DNA of 64,000 nucleotides from Sandaracinaceae bacterium (GCA_020633055.1 JACKEJ010000008.1:719212-783211); one strand, 5' to 3'; shown: positions 25,069 through 35,090, counted from the first letter of the stretch. Numbers and translations are program-made. The notes: generated from the sequence alone by a model not told the origin.

Positions 25069-28000
25069 TCAGGCGGTCGCCTCGTCGGGGACCTGCTCCT
25101 CTGGAACGCGCCGCGCGAACAGCCCGCGCAGGCGGTACAGCATGGTGAACAGGGCGGGGATGACGAAGATGACCAGCACGCTGGAGAGCGCCAAGCCACC
25201 CAGCACGATGGCTCCGACCCCGCGATAGAGCTCGGCGCCCGCGCCGTTCGAGACCACCATCGGCAGCAGGCCCGCAAGCGACGTACTGGTGGTCATGAAG
25301 ATGGGCCGGATGCGCGAACGCACCGCGTCGGCCACGGCCAGGTTCAGCTCGTCCCCCTCGCGCAGCCGCGCGAGCGCCCCATCCACCACGAGGATGGCGT
25401 TGTTCACGACGACGCCGATGAGGATCAGGAACCCGAGCGCGGTGAGCAGGTCGAGGGGCACCGGACCGAACACCTGGTCCACGGCCACCAAGCACGCCAT
25501 GCCGCCTGCCGCGGCGAGCGGCAGGCTGGCCAGCACGACCAACGGCGCGACGAAGTCCTCGAACAGCGCCGACAGCAGCAGGAAGCAGATGAGCACGGCC
25601 AGCAGCAGCACGTCGCGGAAGTGGTCGGCCGCGATGTCGAGGTCGCCCGCCGCGCCGCTGACCTCGATGCGCACCCCTTGGGGCACCTCGCCTGCGGCGC
25701 GCATGGGGGTCACCACCTGCTCTTGCACCATGTCCATCGCGGTCTCGAGGGGCAGCGCCTCGGGCGGCGAGATCTGCAGCGTGATGGCGCGGCGGCGCTC
25801 GAGGCGCTGGATGTTGGTAGGGCCGATGTCCGTGACCGCGTCGGCGACGGAGCTGAGCGGCACGATGGCGCCAGCGCTGGTCACGAGCGGCGCGTCCATC
25901 AGCTCGAGCGGATCGCTGATGATGCCGCGACCCGGGGTCAGCGCCCGCAGGACCACGTCCACCTCGTAGCCGCTCCGCGACGTGAGCTCCCCCACGATGG
26001 CGCCGTCGACCAGCGCGTCGACCATCAGGCCCAGCTGGTCGCTGCGGATGCCGAGCGCCGCCGCCTGACGCCGCCGCGGGTGGATCTGCACCTCGGGGGC
26101 GCCCGGATCGAGCCCCGGCACAGGGCGCACCTGCGCGCCCGGGATGGCCCGGCTGATGCTGCCCATCATGCGCCCGCCGAGCTCGGTCAGGGTGGGGATG
26201 TCCGAGCCCACCAGGTTGAGCTCGATGCTGCGCCCGCCCCCCATGCGCCCGAACAGGCTGGCTTGGTTGGTGAACCCGAAGGTGCCCGGCACGTCGGCCT
26301 GCACGCGGCGCAGGAACGGCAGGAGCGCGCCGATGTCCTCGGGACGCGTGGCCACGGCCCCCGCGAAGACGAAGCTCCCGTCGCCCACGAAGAATGAGCG
26401 CTGGATGGAGGGCACGTCGCCCACGTCGGCGCCGATGTGGGGGCCGATCTCCTCGTGCATGCGCGCGCCCATGCGCTCGAACTCCTCGGAGGAGTACCCC
26501 GGGGGCGGCACGAGCACGCCGAAGATGAGGTTGCGGTTGCCCGTGGGCAGGTACTCGAGCGCAGGGGCCAACATGAACGTCACGACCCCGGCGGCCCCCA
26601 CCACGAGCGCCACGATCAGCGTCCCGCGACGCAGGTCGCGCGCCACCCAGCTGGCCGCGCCGACGATCCGCTCGCGCACCCGGTCGCCGGCTGCCGCGAA
26701 GCGCCCTGGCGCCGTCTTGGGCTTGGGCTTCAGCAGGCGTGCGGCGAGGCTCGGGATGACCCACACGGACACGACCAGCGACCACACGACCGCGAGCGAG
26801 ATGGCGACGGCGACGTCGCGCAGCAGCTGCCCCACCTCGCTCTCCCACGTGATGATGGGGGCGAAGACCGCGACGGTGGTGAGCGTCGAGGCGAGCACCG
26901 CGCCCCACACCGAGCGCACACCGCGCAGCGCGGCCTCGGCGGCGGTCTTGGCCGTGGCGCGCTCGGTGTCGATGCTCTCCAGCACCACGATGGAGTTGTC
27001 GAGCACCATGCCCACCGCGAAGGTCACGCCTGCCAGCGAGATGACGTTGATGGAGCGACCGAGCCAGCTCATGCCCAGCGCCGTGCCGAACACGCACACG
27101 GGGATGGAGACGCTGATGATGGCGGACGCCCCCGCCGAGCGCAGGAACAAGAAAAGCGCCAGGATGGCCAGCACCGACCCCATCAGCAGGTTCTGCTGCA
27201 CGAGGTCGAGGGCGTCGTTGATGTAGCCGACCTGATCCGAGATGACCTGGATGGTGAGCCCCTCGCCGCGGAACTCGCGCTCGTCCAGCTCGGCCACCGT
27301 GGCGCGCACGGCCTCCGTCACCTCGAGCACGTTGCTGCCCGACTCGCGCGAGAGCAGCAGGATCATGGACGCCTGTCCGTCGGTCATGGCCACGCCGCGC
27401 GGGCGGCGCAGCCCCATGCTGACGGTGGCGACGTCGGCCAACCGCACCGGCATGCCGTCGGGCCCGGTGCCCAGCACCACCTCCTCGAGGTCCTCGACGT
27501 CTTCGGGGGCGAGCGGCGTGCGCACCAGGAACGAGCGCTTGCCGATGTTGAGGTCGCCAGCCGACACGTTGCGCAGCTCGGCGCGCACCCGGTCGCTCAG
27601 GTCGTTGATGCGCAGGCCCCGCTCGGCCAGGGCGCGCGGGTCGAAGTCGACGTGCACCTCGGAGTCCTGACCGCCCACGTGGCGCATGCCGGCCACACCC
27701 GGGATGCGCTCCAGCTCGGGCACGATCTCTTCGGCCACCCACGTGCGGAAGGCCGAGACGGAGCGCCCCTCGAGGTCGCGGATGGTGATGACGGCGATGG
27801 GTGGCCCGGACAGATCGGAGGTGCTCAGCACGGGCCGGTCGGCCGCCTCGGGGTACGAGCTGACCTCGCCCAGGCGGTTGTTCACCCGCACGAGCGCGTC
27901 GTCGATGTCCGTGCCCACGTCGAACTCGAGCGTGATGCGGCCGAGGTCGGGGCTGGCGTTGCTGGTCATCTTCACCAGCCCCGCCAGACCCTTGAGGGTC

Positions 28001-28221
28001 TGCTCCTGGGCCTCGAGGATCTCGGTCTCGATCTCGCTCGGCGCCGCACCGGGCCAGCGCGTGCTGATGTCGATGGTGGGGCGCGAGATGTCCGGCGTGA
28101 GCTGGATGGGCAGCCCCACCAGCGACAGCGCGCCGAAGAGCACGACCAGGATGACGCCCACGGTGACCGTAACGGGGCGCTCGATGGCGAGGGCCAGCGC
28201 CCCCTGCGCGCGATCCGTCAT
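25069..28221 (-). CDS. RND-family efflux transporter (HAE1/AcrB type)
   Basis: A 1050-residue inner-membrane RND permease with the standard duplicated layout: a first helix (VTVTVGVILVVLFGALSLVG), a large periplasmic porter domain, helices 2-6, then a second helix-porter-helix half. The proton-relay region reads GMVLDNSIVVLE, keeping one Asp where AcrB has two, as in many HAE1-branch pumps. It overlaps the adaptor gene by four bases (ATGA), so they form an operon. No outer-membrane factor gene is adjacent. Substrates cannot be predicted; a drug, detergent or lipid role is possible. Confidence 0.93.
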   Translation of the reverse strand: MTDRAQGALALAIERPVTVTVGVILVVLFGALSLVGLPIQLTPDISRPTIDISTRWPGAAPSEIETEILEAQEQTLKGLAGLVKMTSNASPDLGRITLEFDVGTDIDDALVRVNNRLGEVSSYPEAADRPVLSTSDLSGPPIAVITIRDLEGRSVSAFRTWVAEEIVPELERIPGVAGMRHVGGQDSEVHVDFDPRALAERGLRINDLSDRVRAELRNVSAGDLNIGKRSFLVRTPLAPEDVEDLEEVVLGTGPDGMPVRLADVATVSMGLRRPRGVAMTDGQASMILLLSRESGSNVLEVTEAVRATVAELDEREFRGEGLTIQVISDQVGYINDALDLVQQNLLMGSVLAILALFLFLRSAGASAIISVSIPVCVFGTALGMSWLGRSINVISLAGVTFAVGMVLDNSIVVLESIDTERATAKTAAEAALRGVRSVWGAVLASTLTTVAVFAPIITWESEVGQLLRDVAVAISLAVVWSLVVSVWVIPSLAARLLKPKPKTAPGRFAAAGDRVRERIVGAASWVARDLRRGTLIVALVVGAAGVVTFMLAPALEYLPTGNRNLIFGVLVPPPGYSSEEFERMGARMHEEIGPHIGADVGDVPSIQRSFFVGDGSFVFAGAVATRPEDIGALLPFLRRVQADVPGTFGFTNQASLFGRMGGGRSIELNLVGSDIPTLTELGGRMMGSISRAIPGAQVRPVPGLDPGAPEVQIHPRRRQAAALGIRSDQLGLMVDALVDGAIVGELTSRSGYEVDVVLRALTPGRGIISDPLELMDAPLVTSAGAIVPLSSVADAVTDIGPTNIQRLERRRAITLQISPPEALPLETAMDMVQEQVVTPMRAAGEVPQGVRIEVSGAAGDLDIAADHFRDVLLLAVLICFLLLSALFEDFVAPLVVLASLPLAAAGGMACLVAVDQVFGPVPLDLLTALGFLILIGVVVNNAILVVDGALARLREGDELNLAVADAVRSRIRPIFMTTSTSLAGLLPMVVSNGAGAELYRGVGAIVLGGLALSSVLVIFVIPALFTMLYRLRGLFARRVPEEQVPDEATA

Positions 28222-29438
28222 GTGCCGCCGCCACCCTGCGTCATGGACGCTGCGCCGCTCCCAGCCTCCGCGGCCGGGGGAGAGCCCGCCGGACGCGCTG
28301 CAGACGAAGGACCCGCTGGGGGTTCGGCCGGAGACGCACCCGCGCTGCCCCCCGCCGCCAGGGCGGCGCCGTCCACCACCACCGCGTCATCGGGACGCAG
28401 CCGCTCGTTGCCGCGCGTGACGACCTGCTGGCCTGCCGCGAGGCCCTCGCCCCGCACCAGCGCACGCTCACCGGACTGCACGACGACCTGCACGGGCACG
28501 ATGCGAGCCGTTCCGTCCACGACGCGCACGACGCGCGCGCCACGCACCCCGTAGGTCACGGCGTCGCGCGGCACCACGACCCCGCCTTCCTCGGGCAGCT
28601 CCAGCTCCACGTCGAGGAAGCGCCCGGGCAGCAGCCACGCCGGCCGCTCCGCCGTGTCCGGTAGGAAGCGCAGCGGCGCCGTCCCGGTGGCGCTGTCGAT
28701 CACGCGCACCACACCGGCGAGCCGCGCGGGCAGCGCCTCCCCATCGAAGCGCAGGGTGGCTGGCTGGCCCTCGTGGAGACGCGCCAGCAGCAGCGGGTCG
28801 ACCATCGCGTGCACCTCGACGTCGTCCATGCTGACCACTTGGAGCACCGGCGTGCCCGCGGACACCCAATCGCCCGGGTCGGCCATGCGCTGAACGACCT
28901 GACCCGCGAACGGCGCGCGCACGATCTGCTGCGCCAGCCGCGAGCGGGTCTGACGCACCCGGGCGCTCAGCTCGGCCTGGCGCCTCGCCAGCTGCTCGGC
29001 GCGGCTCTCGGCCTGCTCGATCTGGGTCACCGCGACCGCCTCGGGTCCCGCCATCCGGTAGCGGGCCGCATCGCGCGCGGCCTGGGCCTCCTCCTCGGCT
29101 GCCGTGGCCGCCGTGGCCTGCGCAGCCGCGAGGTCGGCGCGGGCCACGCTGGGATCGACCTCGAACAACAAGTCCCCCGCCTGGACGCGGTCACCGACCC
29201 GCACCCGCACCCGGCGCACCGCCCCGTTCGCGCCCGCCGCGAGGGTGGCCTCGAGCGCGGCGGACGTGCGGCCCGTGAGCCGATGACGCACGACGAGCGG
29301 ACCGTCGGCGACGGCGTCCACGGTCACGCGGGCAGGGGGTCGACCAGACGGAGGGGGCGCCTCGGCCTCGCCACCGCAGCCAACGAGGCCCAGCAGCAGT
29401 CCCAGGCCGGTGAGTGTGGGGGTCACGCGCATGCGCAT
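28218..29438 (-). CDS. RND efflux membrane-fusion (adaptor) lipoprotein
   Basis: A 406-residue periplasmic adaptor with lipobox LGLVGC (Cys about 21). The lipoyl half-motifs (LAAGANGAVRRVRVRVGDRV, and VRAPFAGQVVQRMADPGDWV) flank a coiled-coil hairpin rich in Ala, Glu and Arg, followed by beta-barrel and membrane-proximal domains. The C-terminal 50 residues are Ala/Gly/Pro/Ser low complexity. It is the first gene of the RND operon. The start may be ATG 29438 or 29432. Confidence 0.9.
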   Translation of the reverse strand: MRMRVTPTLTGLGLLLGLVGCGGEAEAPPPSGRPPARVTVDAVADGPLVVRHRLTGRTSAALEATLAAGANGAVRRVRVRVGDRVQAGDLLFEVDPSVARADLAAAQATAATAAEEEAQAARDAARYRMAGPEAVAVTQIEQAESRAEQLARRQAELSARVRQTRSRLAQQIVRAPFAGQVVQRMADPGDWVSAGTPVLQVVSMDDVEVHAMVDPLLLARLHEGQPATLRFDGEALPARLAGVVRVIDSATGTAPLRFLPDTAERPAWLLPGRFLDVELELPEEGGVVVPRDAVTYGVRGARVVRVVDGTARIVPVQVVVQSGERALVRGEGLAAGQQVVTRGNERLRPDDAVVVDGAALAAGGSAGASPAEPPAGPSSAARPAGSPPAAEAGSGAASMTQGGGGT

Positions 29439-29541
29439 CCGTTTGCCATACTTCGGGCTGTCGGCCCACCGCCCAGACCGCTACACGGGCACCGGCCATC
29501 GCGACGCTTGACAGCAGCGCGCGGTCGGGTGCCAATGATTC

Positions 29542-30864
29542 ATGCGCGACGACATCGTCCTCGAAGGAGCGATCCCCGCGGGCGGCATCGTCGAGCTGCT
29601 CAGCGCCATCGAGGAGACGTGCACGACGGGCACGCTCCACTACGAGAGTGTACGCGAGGGCAGCGGGACGGTGACGCTCGTGCGCGGCCAATTCGCCGAG
29701 GATCAGACCCCCGACCGCAAGCAGCGCGACCCCGTGGAGGTGCTGCTGGCCCTGCGGGAAGGGCGCTTCTTCCTCCAGCAACGGCTGCCCGTGCTGCCCG
29801 TGACGAACGGCGACCACATGGTCAAGAAGGGCTCGTTGGCGGTGCACGTGCCCTCCGAGCTGATGCGCTACTGCGAGCTGGCCGGGCTGACCGGGGTGCT
29901 GCAGCTCAGCCGCCCCCCCGAGGTGGTGGACCTGGCCTACGAGCGCGGCGAGCTGGCGGAGGTGCGCGTCGGCGGCGCCGGCCAGATCGAATTCGAAGAG
30001 GTCTTCGGCTGGGAGGACGGGCGCTTCACCATCGAGGCGCGACGCGTGAGCGCGCGCGTCGCGGCGCCGGACAGCTCCGTGTACCCCGCCCAGCACCAGC
30101 CGGCGAGCGACACGGACCGCGGCAGCGAGCGCGAGGCGCGCACCACCACCCGTGATCCCGGCGAACCCACGGAAGCCACGTTCTTACGCGTGGTCGAGAT
30201 GTCCCTCGAAGACCTACTGCGCGAGCGCGCCGAGCGCACCCCAGCCGCGCGCACGGGACCAGTCATCCCAGCGCTGCCCGCCGCCCGGGTGTCTCAGCGT
30301 CCGGCCCCGAAGACCCTCGGGAGCAGCTCGACCCCGGTGCGCGGCGAGAGCACCGTGCGCGTCATCTACCTGGCCGCCGAGCGTAGTCCGGCGGAGGAAG
30401 AGCGGCTGCCCGCGATGGACCTCAACGTACCGCTGCCGGGCGAAGGCCGGCGGTCCCCCTCGAAGACGGACATCCCGCGCAACACGGCCATCAGCGCGCT
30501 CGACGACGCGGGTCGGCTGCGTCAGAGCAAGTGGCCCGCCGCCCTCGCGCGGCCATCGCGGGAGGACGAGGAGATCACCACCCAGTTCGACACGGCCAGC
30601 CACGCGGCGCTGGACATCGGCACGAACCCCACCATGCTGGCAGGTGCGCTCGACCTCGCGAGCGACGACCTCCCCCTGGACTCCCCGAGAAAGGCGCAGC
30701 ACATGAGCGACACCCGCACCTCGGGCGCGAGCCCCGAGAGCCCCGCCGCGGGGCGGACCGTGACGCCCCCGGACACGCTCGGCACTCTCAAGTGGGTGGC
30801 GTTCGCGTGCCTCGTGCTGATCTCGTGCCTGGCCGTGCTCGCACGCCTCCCGCCGATCGACTGA
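29542..30864 (+). CDS. DUF4388/PATAN-domain protein with C-terminal membrane anchor
   Basis: A 440-residue protein. The N-terminal 150 residues contain two tandem PATAN-like segments: GGIVELLSAIEETCTTGTLH with GTVTLVRGQFAED, then SELMRYCELAGLTGVLQLSR with VDLAYERGELAEVRVGG. This domain (DUF4388) is common in myxobacteria and is linked to gliding, two-component and protein-interaction functions. A long disordered middle follows, with one transmembrane helix (WVAFACLVLISCLAVLAR) at the C-terminus. It begins a same-strand run with the Omp85-like gene 7 bp downstream. Confidence 0.75.
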   Translation: MRDDIVLEGAIPAGGIVELLSAIEETCTTGTLHYESVREGSGTVTLVRGQFAEDQTPDRKQRDPVEVLLALREGRFFLQQRLPVLPVTNGDHMVKKGSLAVHVPSELMRYCELAGLTGVLQLSRPPEVVDLAYERGELAEVRVGGAGQIEFEEVFGWEDGRFTIEARRVSARVAAPDSSVYPAQHQPASDTDRGSEREARTTTRDPGEPTEATFLRVVEMSLEDLLRERAERTPAARTGPVIPALPAARVSQRPAPKTLGSSSTPVRGESTVRVIYLAAERSPAEEERLPAMDLNVPLPGEGRRSPSKTDIPRNTAISALDDAGRLRQSKWPAALARPSREDEEITTQFDTASHAALDIGTNPTMLAGALDLASDDLPLDSPRKAQHMSDTRTSGASPESPAAGRTVTPPDTLGTLKWVAFACLVLISCLAVLARLPPID

Positions 30865-30871
30865 GACCTCG

Positions 30872-32641
30872 GTGCGCCGCTCTCTCGTCACGCTCGCGCT
30901 GCTGTGCGCCTCGCTGGGCTGCCTCGCGGGTCCGACGGTGGGCGCCGCGCAGCCCGTGGCGGGCGCAGACACCCCAGACGGCGGGGCCCCACGCGCCGCG
31001 GCGCCAGACGAAGGACCGGACACCGCCGACCGCGACGCAGAGGCCGACCTCGACGCTGAAGCCGACGCAGAGGCCGACCACGACGCTGAAGCCGACGCAG
31101 AGGTCGACCACGACACGGAAGCCGACGCGGACCGGCCCATCGGCGCCTCGGGTGAGTCCGAGACGGCGCCAGCCGACGACTCCGACCAAGACCTCGACGA
31201 CCAAGACCTCGACGACCAAGACCTCGACGGGGACCGCGCGCCTGGCGCCCCGCAAGCGCTTCGATACTTCCTCGAAGACGTCGAGGTGGTGGGCAACACG
31301 CGCACCCACGCCTCGGTCGTCCGCGCCTACGTCCCGCTCGAGCGGGGTGAGCCGTTCGACCCCGAGGAGAGTGAGCTCGAGACGCTGCAGTTCTCGCTGA
31401 TGGGGACGGGGTGGTTCGACGAGGTCAACGTTCGGCTGCGCCGCGGCCGGCAGCGCGGCTGGGTCGTGGTCGTGATCGAGGTGGTGGAGCGCAACACCGT
31501 CGTGGTGGAACAGATCGCGCTCGGCGTGGCCGAGGGGCTGAGCAGCGCACGCACCACGCAGACGCGCGTCTTTCCCTACGTGGGACTGACCCTGACCGAG
31601 ACCAATTTGCTGGGGCGTGGCATGCGCCTGTCGGTCAGCGGGCTGCTCTCCCGTCACCACCAGGGGGGGCGCATCGACTTCGCCTACCCACGGATCTTCG
31701 GCGGGAACTACGGGCTGCGGGCCGCGCCCTTCTTCAACAACTCCCGCCAGTATTTCGGGACCAACCCCACGGTCACCACGCGCTGCGCCCCGACGGCTCC
31801 GAGCGACTGCATCGAAGAGTTCGAGGGACGCAACGCGGTCGTGTTCTACCGCCGAGGCGGCTTCTACCTGGGCACGGGCCGCACGATCGGGAGCACCCTC
31901 ACGCTCGACATCGGCACGCAGCTCGAGTGGATCTACGTCACCTCGCGCCCCGAAGCCGCGAGCGAGGTGCGCGGCAGCGAGATCCGTCCGATCGACTTCT
32001 CCATCCTCCCCAACCGCAGCTTCGCCTCGGTGCTGCGCGTCGGGCTGACCTACGATCGGCGGGACGACCCAGGCCTCCCCACGCAGGGGACGTACCTCCG
32101 CGTGCAAGCAGACGCCGGGACGCGCCTGCTCGGCAGCGCGTACGACTTCGTGCGCCTCCAGGCGGAGTTTCGTCAGTGGGTCCCGCTGGCGAGCCACCAC
32201 ACCCTCCGCATGCGCATGTTCGGCGGCATCGTGTTGGGCGACGCGCCGTTCTTCTACAAGTTCCACGCCAGTGACCTGACCGACCTCATCCCGAGCCGCC
32301 TGCTCGAGATGCAGCTCGATCGTCGCGCCCCCCCCAACCTGCTCGGCACCGCCATCGCGTTCATGCGCAATGAAGAGGTCGCCGTCCGGGCGGACGTCGA
32401 GTACGACGTCTCGCTGCTCAGGCACGATCGTCGCGTGGGGCTGCGAGGCGCGCACGCCTACTTCAACCTGGGCGCCTACCTGCTGGCCGACCTGCAGGAC
32501 CTGCAGTTCGCGGTGCCGGGTCTGGACGGCGCCTCGCGCATTCCGATCGACCTGACCTTCGACATCGGCATCCGCTTGGACACCTCGGTCGGTGTGTTCC
32601 AGTTCGGCTTCTCCAACCTGTTGGGGTTCATCCAGCTGTGA
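30872..32641 (+). CDS. Omp85-superfamily outer membrane protein with acidic N-terminal linker
   Basis: A 589-residue protein: signal peptide (cleaved near GAAQ), then about 100 residues of Asp/Glu/Ala low complexity encoded by repeats (31025-31235), one POTRA-like domain (residues 131-205: FLEDVEVVGNTRTHASVVR, LETLQFSLMGTGWFDEVNV), and a C-terminal beta barrel ending NLLGFIQL. The GLTYDRRDDPGLPTQGTYL segment is typical of the BamA/TamA barrel. The VRGF motif of loop 6 was not found, so it may be a divergent member. The GTG start overlaps nothing, but its stop overlaps the next gene by four bases. Confidence 0.82.
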   Translation: MRRSLVTLALLCASLGCLAGPTVGAAQPVAGADTPDGGAPRAAAPDEGPDTADRDAEADLDAEADAEADHDAEADAEVDHDTEADADRPIGASGESETAPADDSDQDLDDQDLDDQDLDGDRAPGAPQALRYFLEDVEVVGNTRTHASVVRAYVPLERGEPFDPEESELETLQFSLMGTGWFDEVNVRLRRGRQRGWVVVVIEVVERNTVVVEQIALGVAEGLSSARTTQTRVFPYVGLTLTETNLLGRGMRLSVSGLLSRHHQGGRIDFAYPRIFGGNYGLRAAPFFNNSRQYFGTNPTVTTRCAPTAPSDCIEEFEGRNAVVFYRRGGFYLGTGRTIGSTLTLDIGTQLEWIYVTSRPEAASEVRGSEIRPIDFSILPNRSFASVLRVGLTYDRRDDPGLPTQGTYLRVQADAGTRLLGSAYDFVRLQAEFRQWVPLASHHTLRMRMFGGIVLGDAPFFYKFHASDLTDLIPSRLLEMQLDRRAPPNLLGTAIAFMRNEEVAVRADVEYDVSLLRHDRRVGLRGAHAYFNLGAYLLADLQDLQFAVPGLDGASRIPIDLTFDIGIRLDTSVGVFQFGFSNLLGFIQL

Positions 32642-33258
32642 GCGCCCGGCCCACGGCACGCTGCAAGCGGTGCGCGACGGCGCTCGCGCTCGGGCTGCTG
32701 CTGGCCGCGACGTGCGCGTTCGCACAAGCGCTCGATACGCGTCGCGTAGGCATCCGGTGGCAAGGGGGCGTGCCGCGCATCAGCGTATCGGTCGCCGATC
32801 TGGTGGATCAGAGCGCGCGACGGGCGCTGGAGAGCGGCCTGCAGAAGCGCATCATCATGACGGTGCAGGCGTACGAGTCGGGCGCGTCCCACCCGTTCGC
32901 CACCACGCGCGTCCAATGTGCGGCGACCTACGACCTCTGGGAGGAGTCGTACATCCTCCGCATTGGGCGCCGCACCGAACGCCACAGCCGCGTGGACGAC
33001 GTGATCGCCCGCTGCCTCGTCGCACGCGACCTGAGCGTCGGGCGCCCTGGCGACTGGACCAACCACGGACGTCGAGACCTGTACTTCGCGGTGCGCGCCG
33101 AGTTCAACCCCATCAGCGCCCAGCGCTGCACGGCGTTGTTGCGTCCCAGCCGGTCGGAGGGGCCCATCGGTCCGATCGTCGTCAACATCGTGCGCCGCGA
33201 GATCTGCGCGGCCGAGCGCTCCATCGACTTCCGCTCGCAAGAGGTCACCAGCCCGTGA
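32638..33258 (+). CDS. DUF4390-like exported protein
   Basis: A 206-residue protein with a signal peptide ending near AFAQ, then strand-rich sequence (GVPRISVSVADLVDQSARRA, ALESGLQKRIIMTVQAYESG, DLYFAVRAEFNPI). This pattern matches DUF4390, a family regularly encoded just before NtrY-type histidine kinases in proteobacteria. It overlaps both the Omp85-like gene and the kinase by four bases (GTGA). A periplasmic sensor or accessory role to the kinase is inferred from order. Confidence 0.7.
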   Translation: MSARPTARCKRCATALALGLLLAATCAFAQALDTRRVGIRWQGGVPRISVSVADLVDQSARRALESGLQKRIIMTVQAYESGASHPFATTRVQCAATYDLWEESYILRIGRRTERHSRVDDVIARCLVARDLSVGRPGDWTNHGRRDLYFAVRAEFNPISAQRCTALLRPSRSEGPIGPIVVNIVRREICAAERSIDFRSQEVTSP

Positions 33259-35033
33259 CACGGCTGGAACGCACCCTGCTCGCGGCCCTGCTGGTGGCAG
33301 GCCTCTCGCCCCTGCTCGCCGCGACCTTCTTCGGTCGCTCGGCGCTGCGCGACGCCTACTCGAGAGGCGTCAACCCCGTGGTGGAGGAGCAGCTGGCGGC
33401 GGCGGTGGAGTCCCACCGCGAGCACATCGTCGCGCTGCGCGAGGCGGCCGACAGCACCGCCGATGCCATCACGCAGCACTGGCAGCTGCACGACGCGCTC
33501 CGCAACAACGACCTCGAGGCTGTGCGCCGCTACGCCCAAGCCGCGCTCGGCGCCTACCCGCAGGTCGCGGCCGTGCGCGTCTACCGCGCCGACCTCGACT
33601 CCGATGCGGCACCGGGAGGCCTCTCCGACGACGACATCGCGGCGACGGACCTCGACGACCTCGACGACCTCGACGACCCGACGCTGGACGAGACGCTCTC
33701 CGACGAGGACGGCGCCCACGACATCGCCCCTCCCGACGACGCCGCGAGCGACGACGGGCCCAGCGCGCCTGATGGCGGGGACGTCGATGACGAAGCAGAC
33801 GGGCGCACGGCAGACGACGCGCTGGACGCGGCGGACGAGGGCGGGCCTCCACTCGTCGAGGTGAGCATCGCGGCGCGCGCCGATCCGGAGCAGGTGCGCA
33901 GCCTGACGCGCGAACGCGTGCTGGACACCATCGAGCCCCCCGCGCGCGTGGTGGTCGTGGTCACAAGCCCGCGCGCGGTCTTCGCGGACTTGCAGCGCGC
34001 TGGCGAGGTCACTGGCCTGTATTCGCGCTTGCTGGAGCAGACCGACTATGTGTCGGACGTCTACGTGTGGGTGCTCGCCGCCTACGTCGCGTTCGTCATC
34101 GCGCTCGCGCTGCTGGTCTCCATCTGGCTCGCGCGGCGTGTGTCCAAGCGTGTCTTGGCGCTGGCCGACGCCACGGTGCGCGTGGGGCAGGGCGACCTCG
34201 CCGTCAGCGTCCCGGACGACGACGACGACGAGATCGGCGAGCTGACCCGCGCCTTCAACCGCATGGTGCAGGACCTGCGCGAGTCGCGGGAGCGTATCGA
34301 CTACCTGAAGCGCATCTCCGCCTGGCAGGACTTCGCGCGGCGCCTCGCGCACGAGATCAAGAACCCACTCACCCCGATCCAGCTGGCGGCGCAGGAGGTG
34401 GCGCAGGCCTACCGTGGTGACGACCCACGCTTCGCGGCGATGCTGGAGGACGCACGCGGCATCATCGAGGAAGAGGTGGCCACGCTGCGTCGGCTGGTCG
34501 GGGAGTTCTCGAGCTTCGCGCGGCTGCCGGAGGTAGACCTCGCCGAAGCGGACCTGGTGGAGCTGCTGCGCGACCTGGAGCGCGGCTTCCCGAGCGTGCT
34601 GCAGGACGTCTACGGTGAGGCGGCCAGCGCGGAGTCCCGCGTCACGCTGCGCCTCGACGTGCCCGCGTCGCCGGTGCTGGCCAGCGTGGACGCGATGATG
34701 CTGAAGCGCTGCCTGGACAACCTCGTGCGCAACGCGGTGGAGGCCATCGCCGGGGAAGCGCGCGCTGGCTCGGGCGCGGTCACGCTGCAGCTCGTACGCG
34801 GCACCCATCAGCTCGAGCTGTCCGTCACCGACGACGGACCGGGCATCGAGGCCAACGCACGGACACGTGTGTTCGACCCCTACTTCACCACCAAGTCGAG
34901 CGGCACGGGCCTCGGGCTCGCGATCGTGAAGAAGGTCGTGCTGGAGCACCGCGGACGCATCGTGTGCGAGCGAGGCGAGGGCCCGGCGGAGCGACCTGGG
35001 ACGCGCTTCGTCATCAGCATGCCGCTCGGCTGA
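33255..35033 (+). CDS. NtrY-like sensor histidine kinase with Asp-rich periplasmic insert
   Basis: A 592-residue kinase: helix 1 near residues 7-25, a periplasmic domain, helix 2 (271-292), a HAMP-like segment (ARRVSKRVLALADATVRVGQ), then the dimerisation H-box LAHEIKNPLTPIQL (phospho-accepting His about 366) and HATPase motifs (NLVRNAVEAI, TDDGPGI, GTGLGLAIVKK). The periplasmic domain carries an 85-residue Asp-rich insert (112-196), partly encoded by the perfect repeat GACCTCGAC at 33650-33676. No response regulator gene follows, so it appears to be an orphan in this window. Confidence 0.9.
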   Translation: MTRLERTLLAALLVAGLSPLLAATFFGRSALRDAYSRGVNPVVEEQLAAAVESHREHIVALREAADSTADAITQHWQLHDALRNNDLEAVRRYAQAALGAYPQVAAVRVYRADLDSDAAPGGLSDDDIAATDLDDLDDLDDPTLDETLSDEDGAHDIAPPDDAASDDGPSAPDGGDVDDEADGRTADDALDAADEGGPPLVEVSIAARADPEQVRSLTRERVLDTIEPPARVVVVVTSPRAVFADLQRAGEVTGLYSRLLEQTDYVSDVYVWVLAAYVAFVIALALLVSIWLARRVSKRVLALADATVRVGQGDLAVSVPDDDDDEIGELTRAFNRMVQDLRESRERIDYLKRISAWQDFARRLAHEIKNPLTPIQLAAQEVAQAYRGDDPRFAAMLEDARGIIEEEVATLRRLVGEFSSFARLPEVDLAEADLVELLRDLERGFPSVLQDVYGEAASAESRVTLRLDVPASPVLASVDAMMLKRCLDNLVRNAVEAIAGEARAGSGAVTLQLVRGTHQLELSVTDDGPGIEANARTRVFDPYFTTKSSGTGLGLAIVKKVVLEHRGRIVCERGEGPAERPGTRFVISMPLG

Positions 35034-35061
35034 GCCCGGGTGCGCAGACCACCGGCTAACC

Positions 35062-35090
35062 ATACGGCCAGGAACGCGTTATACGGCCGT
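35062..35090 (+). promoter_or_regulatory. Direct repeat ATACGGCC before the TlpA-like gene
   Basis: ATACGGCC occurs at 35062-35069 and 35081-35088, 19 bp apart; the second copy is part of the palindrome ACGGCCGT reaching the start codon. The spacing of about two helical turns suggests an operator, but this is a prediction. Confidence 0.3.

Noticed and set aside
24911..28234. 1107-residue open frame in another minus-strand frame over the RND gene
   Set aside because: It is Arg/His/Gly-rich and lacks membrane helices, a frame shadow of the pump gene.
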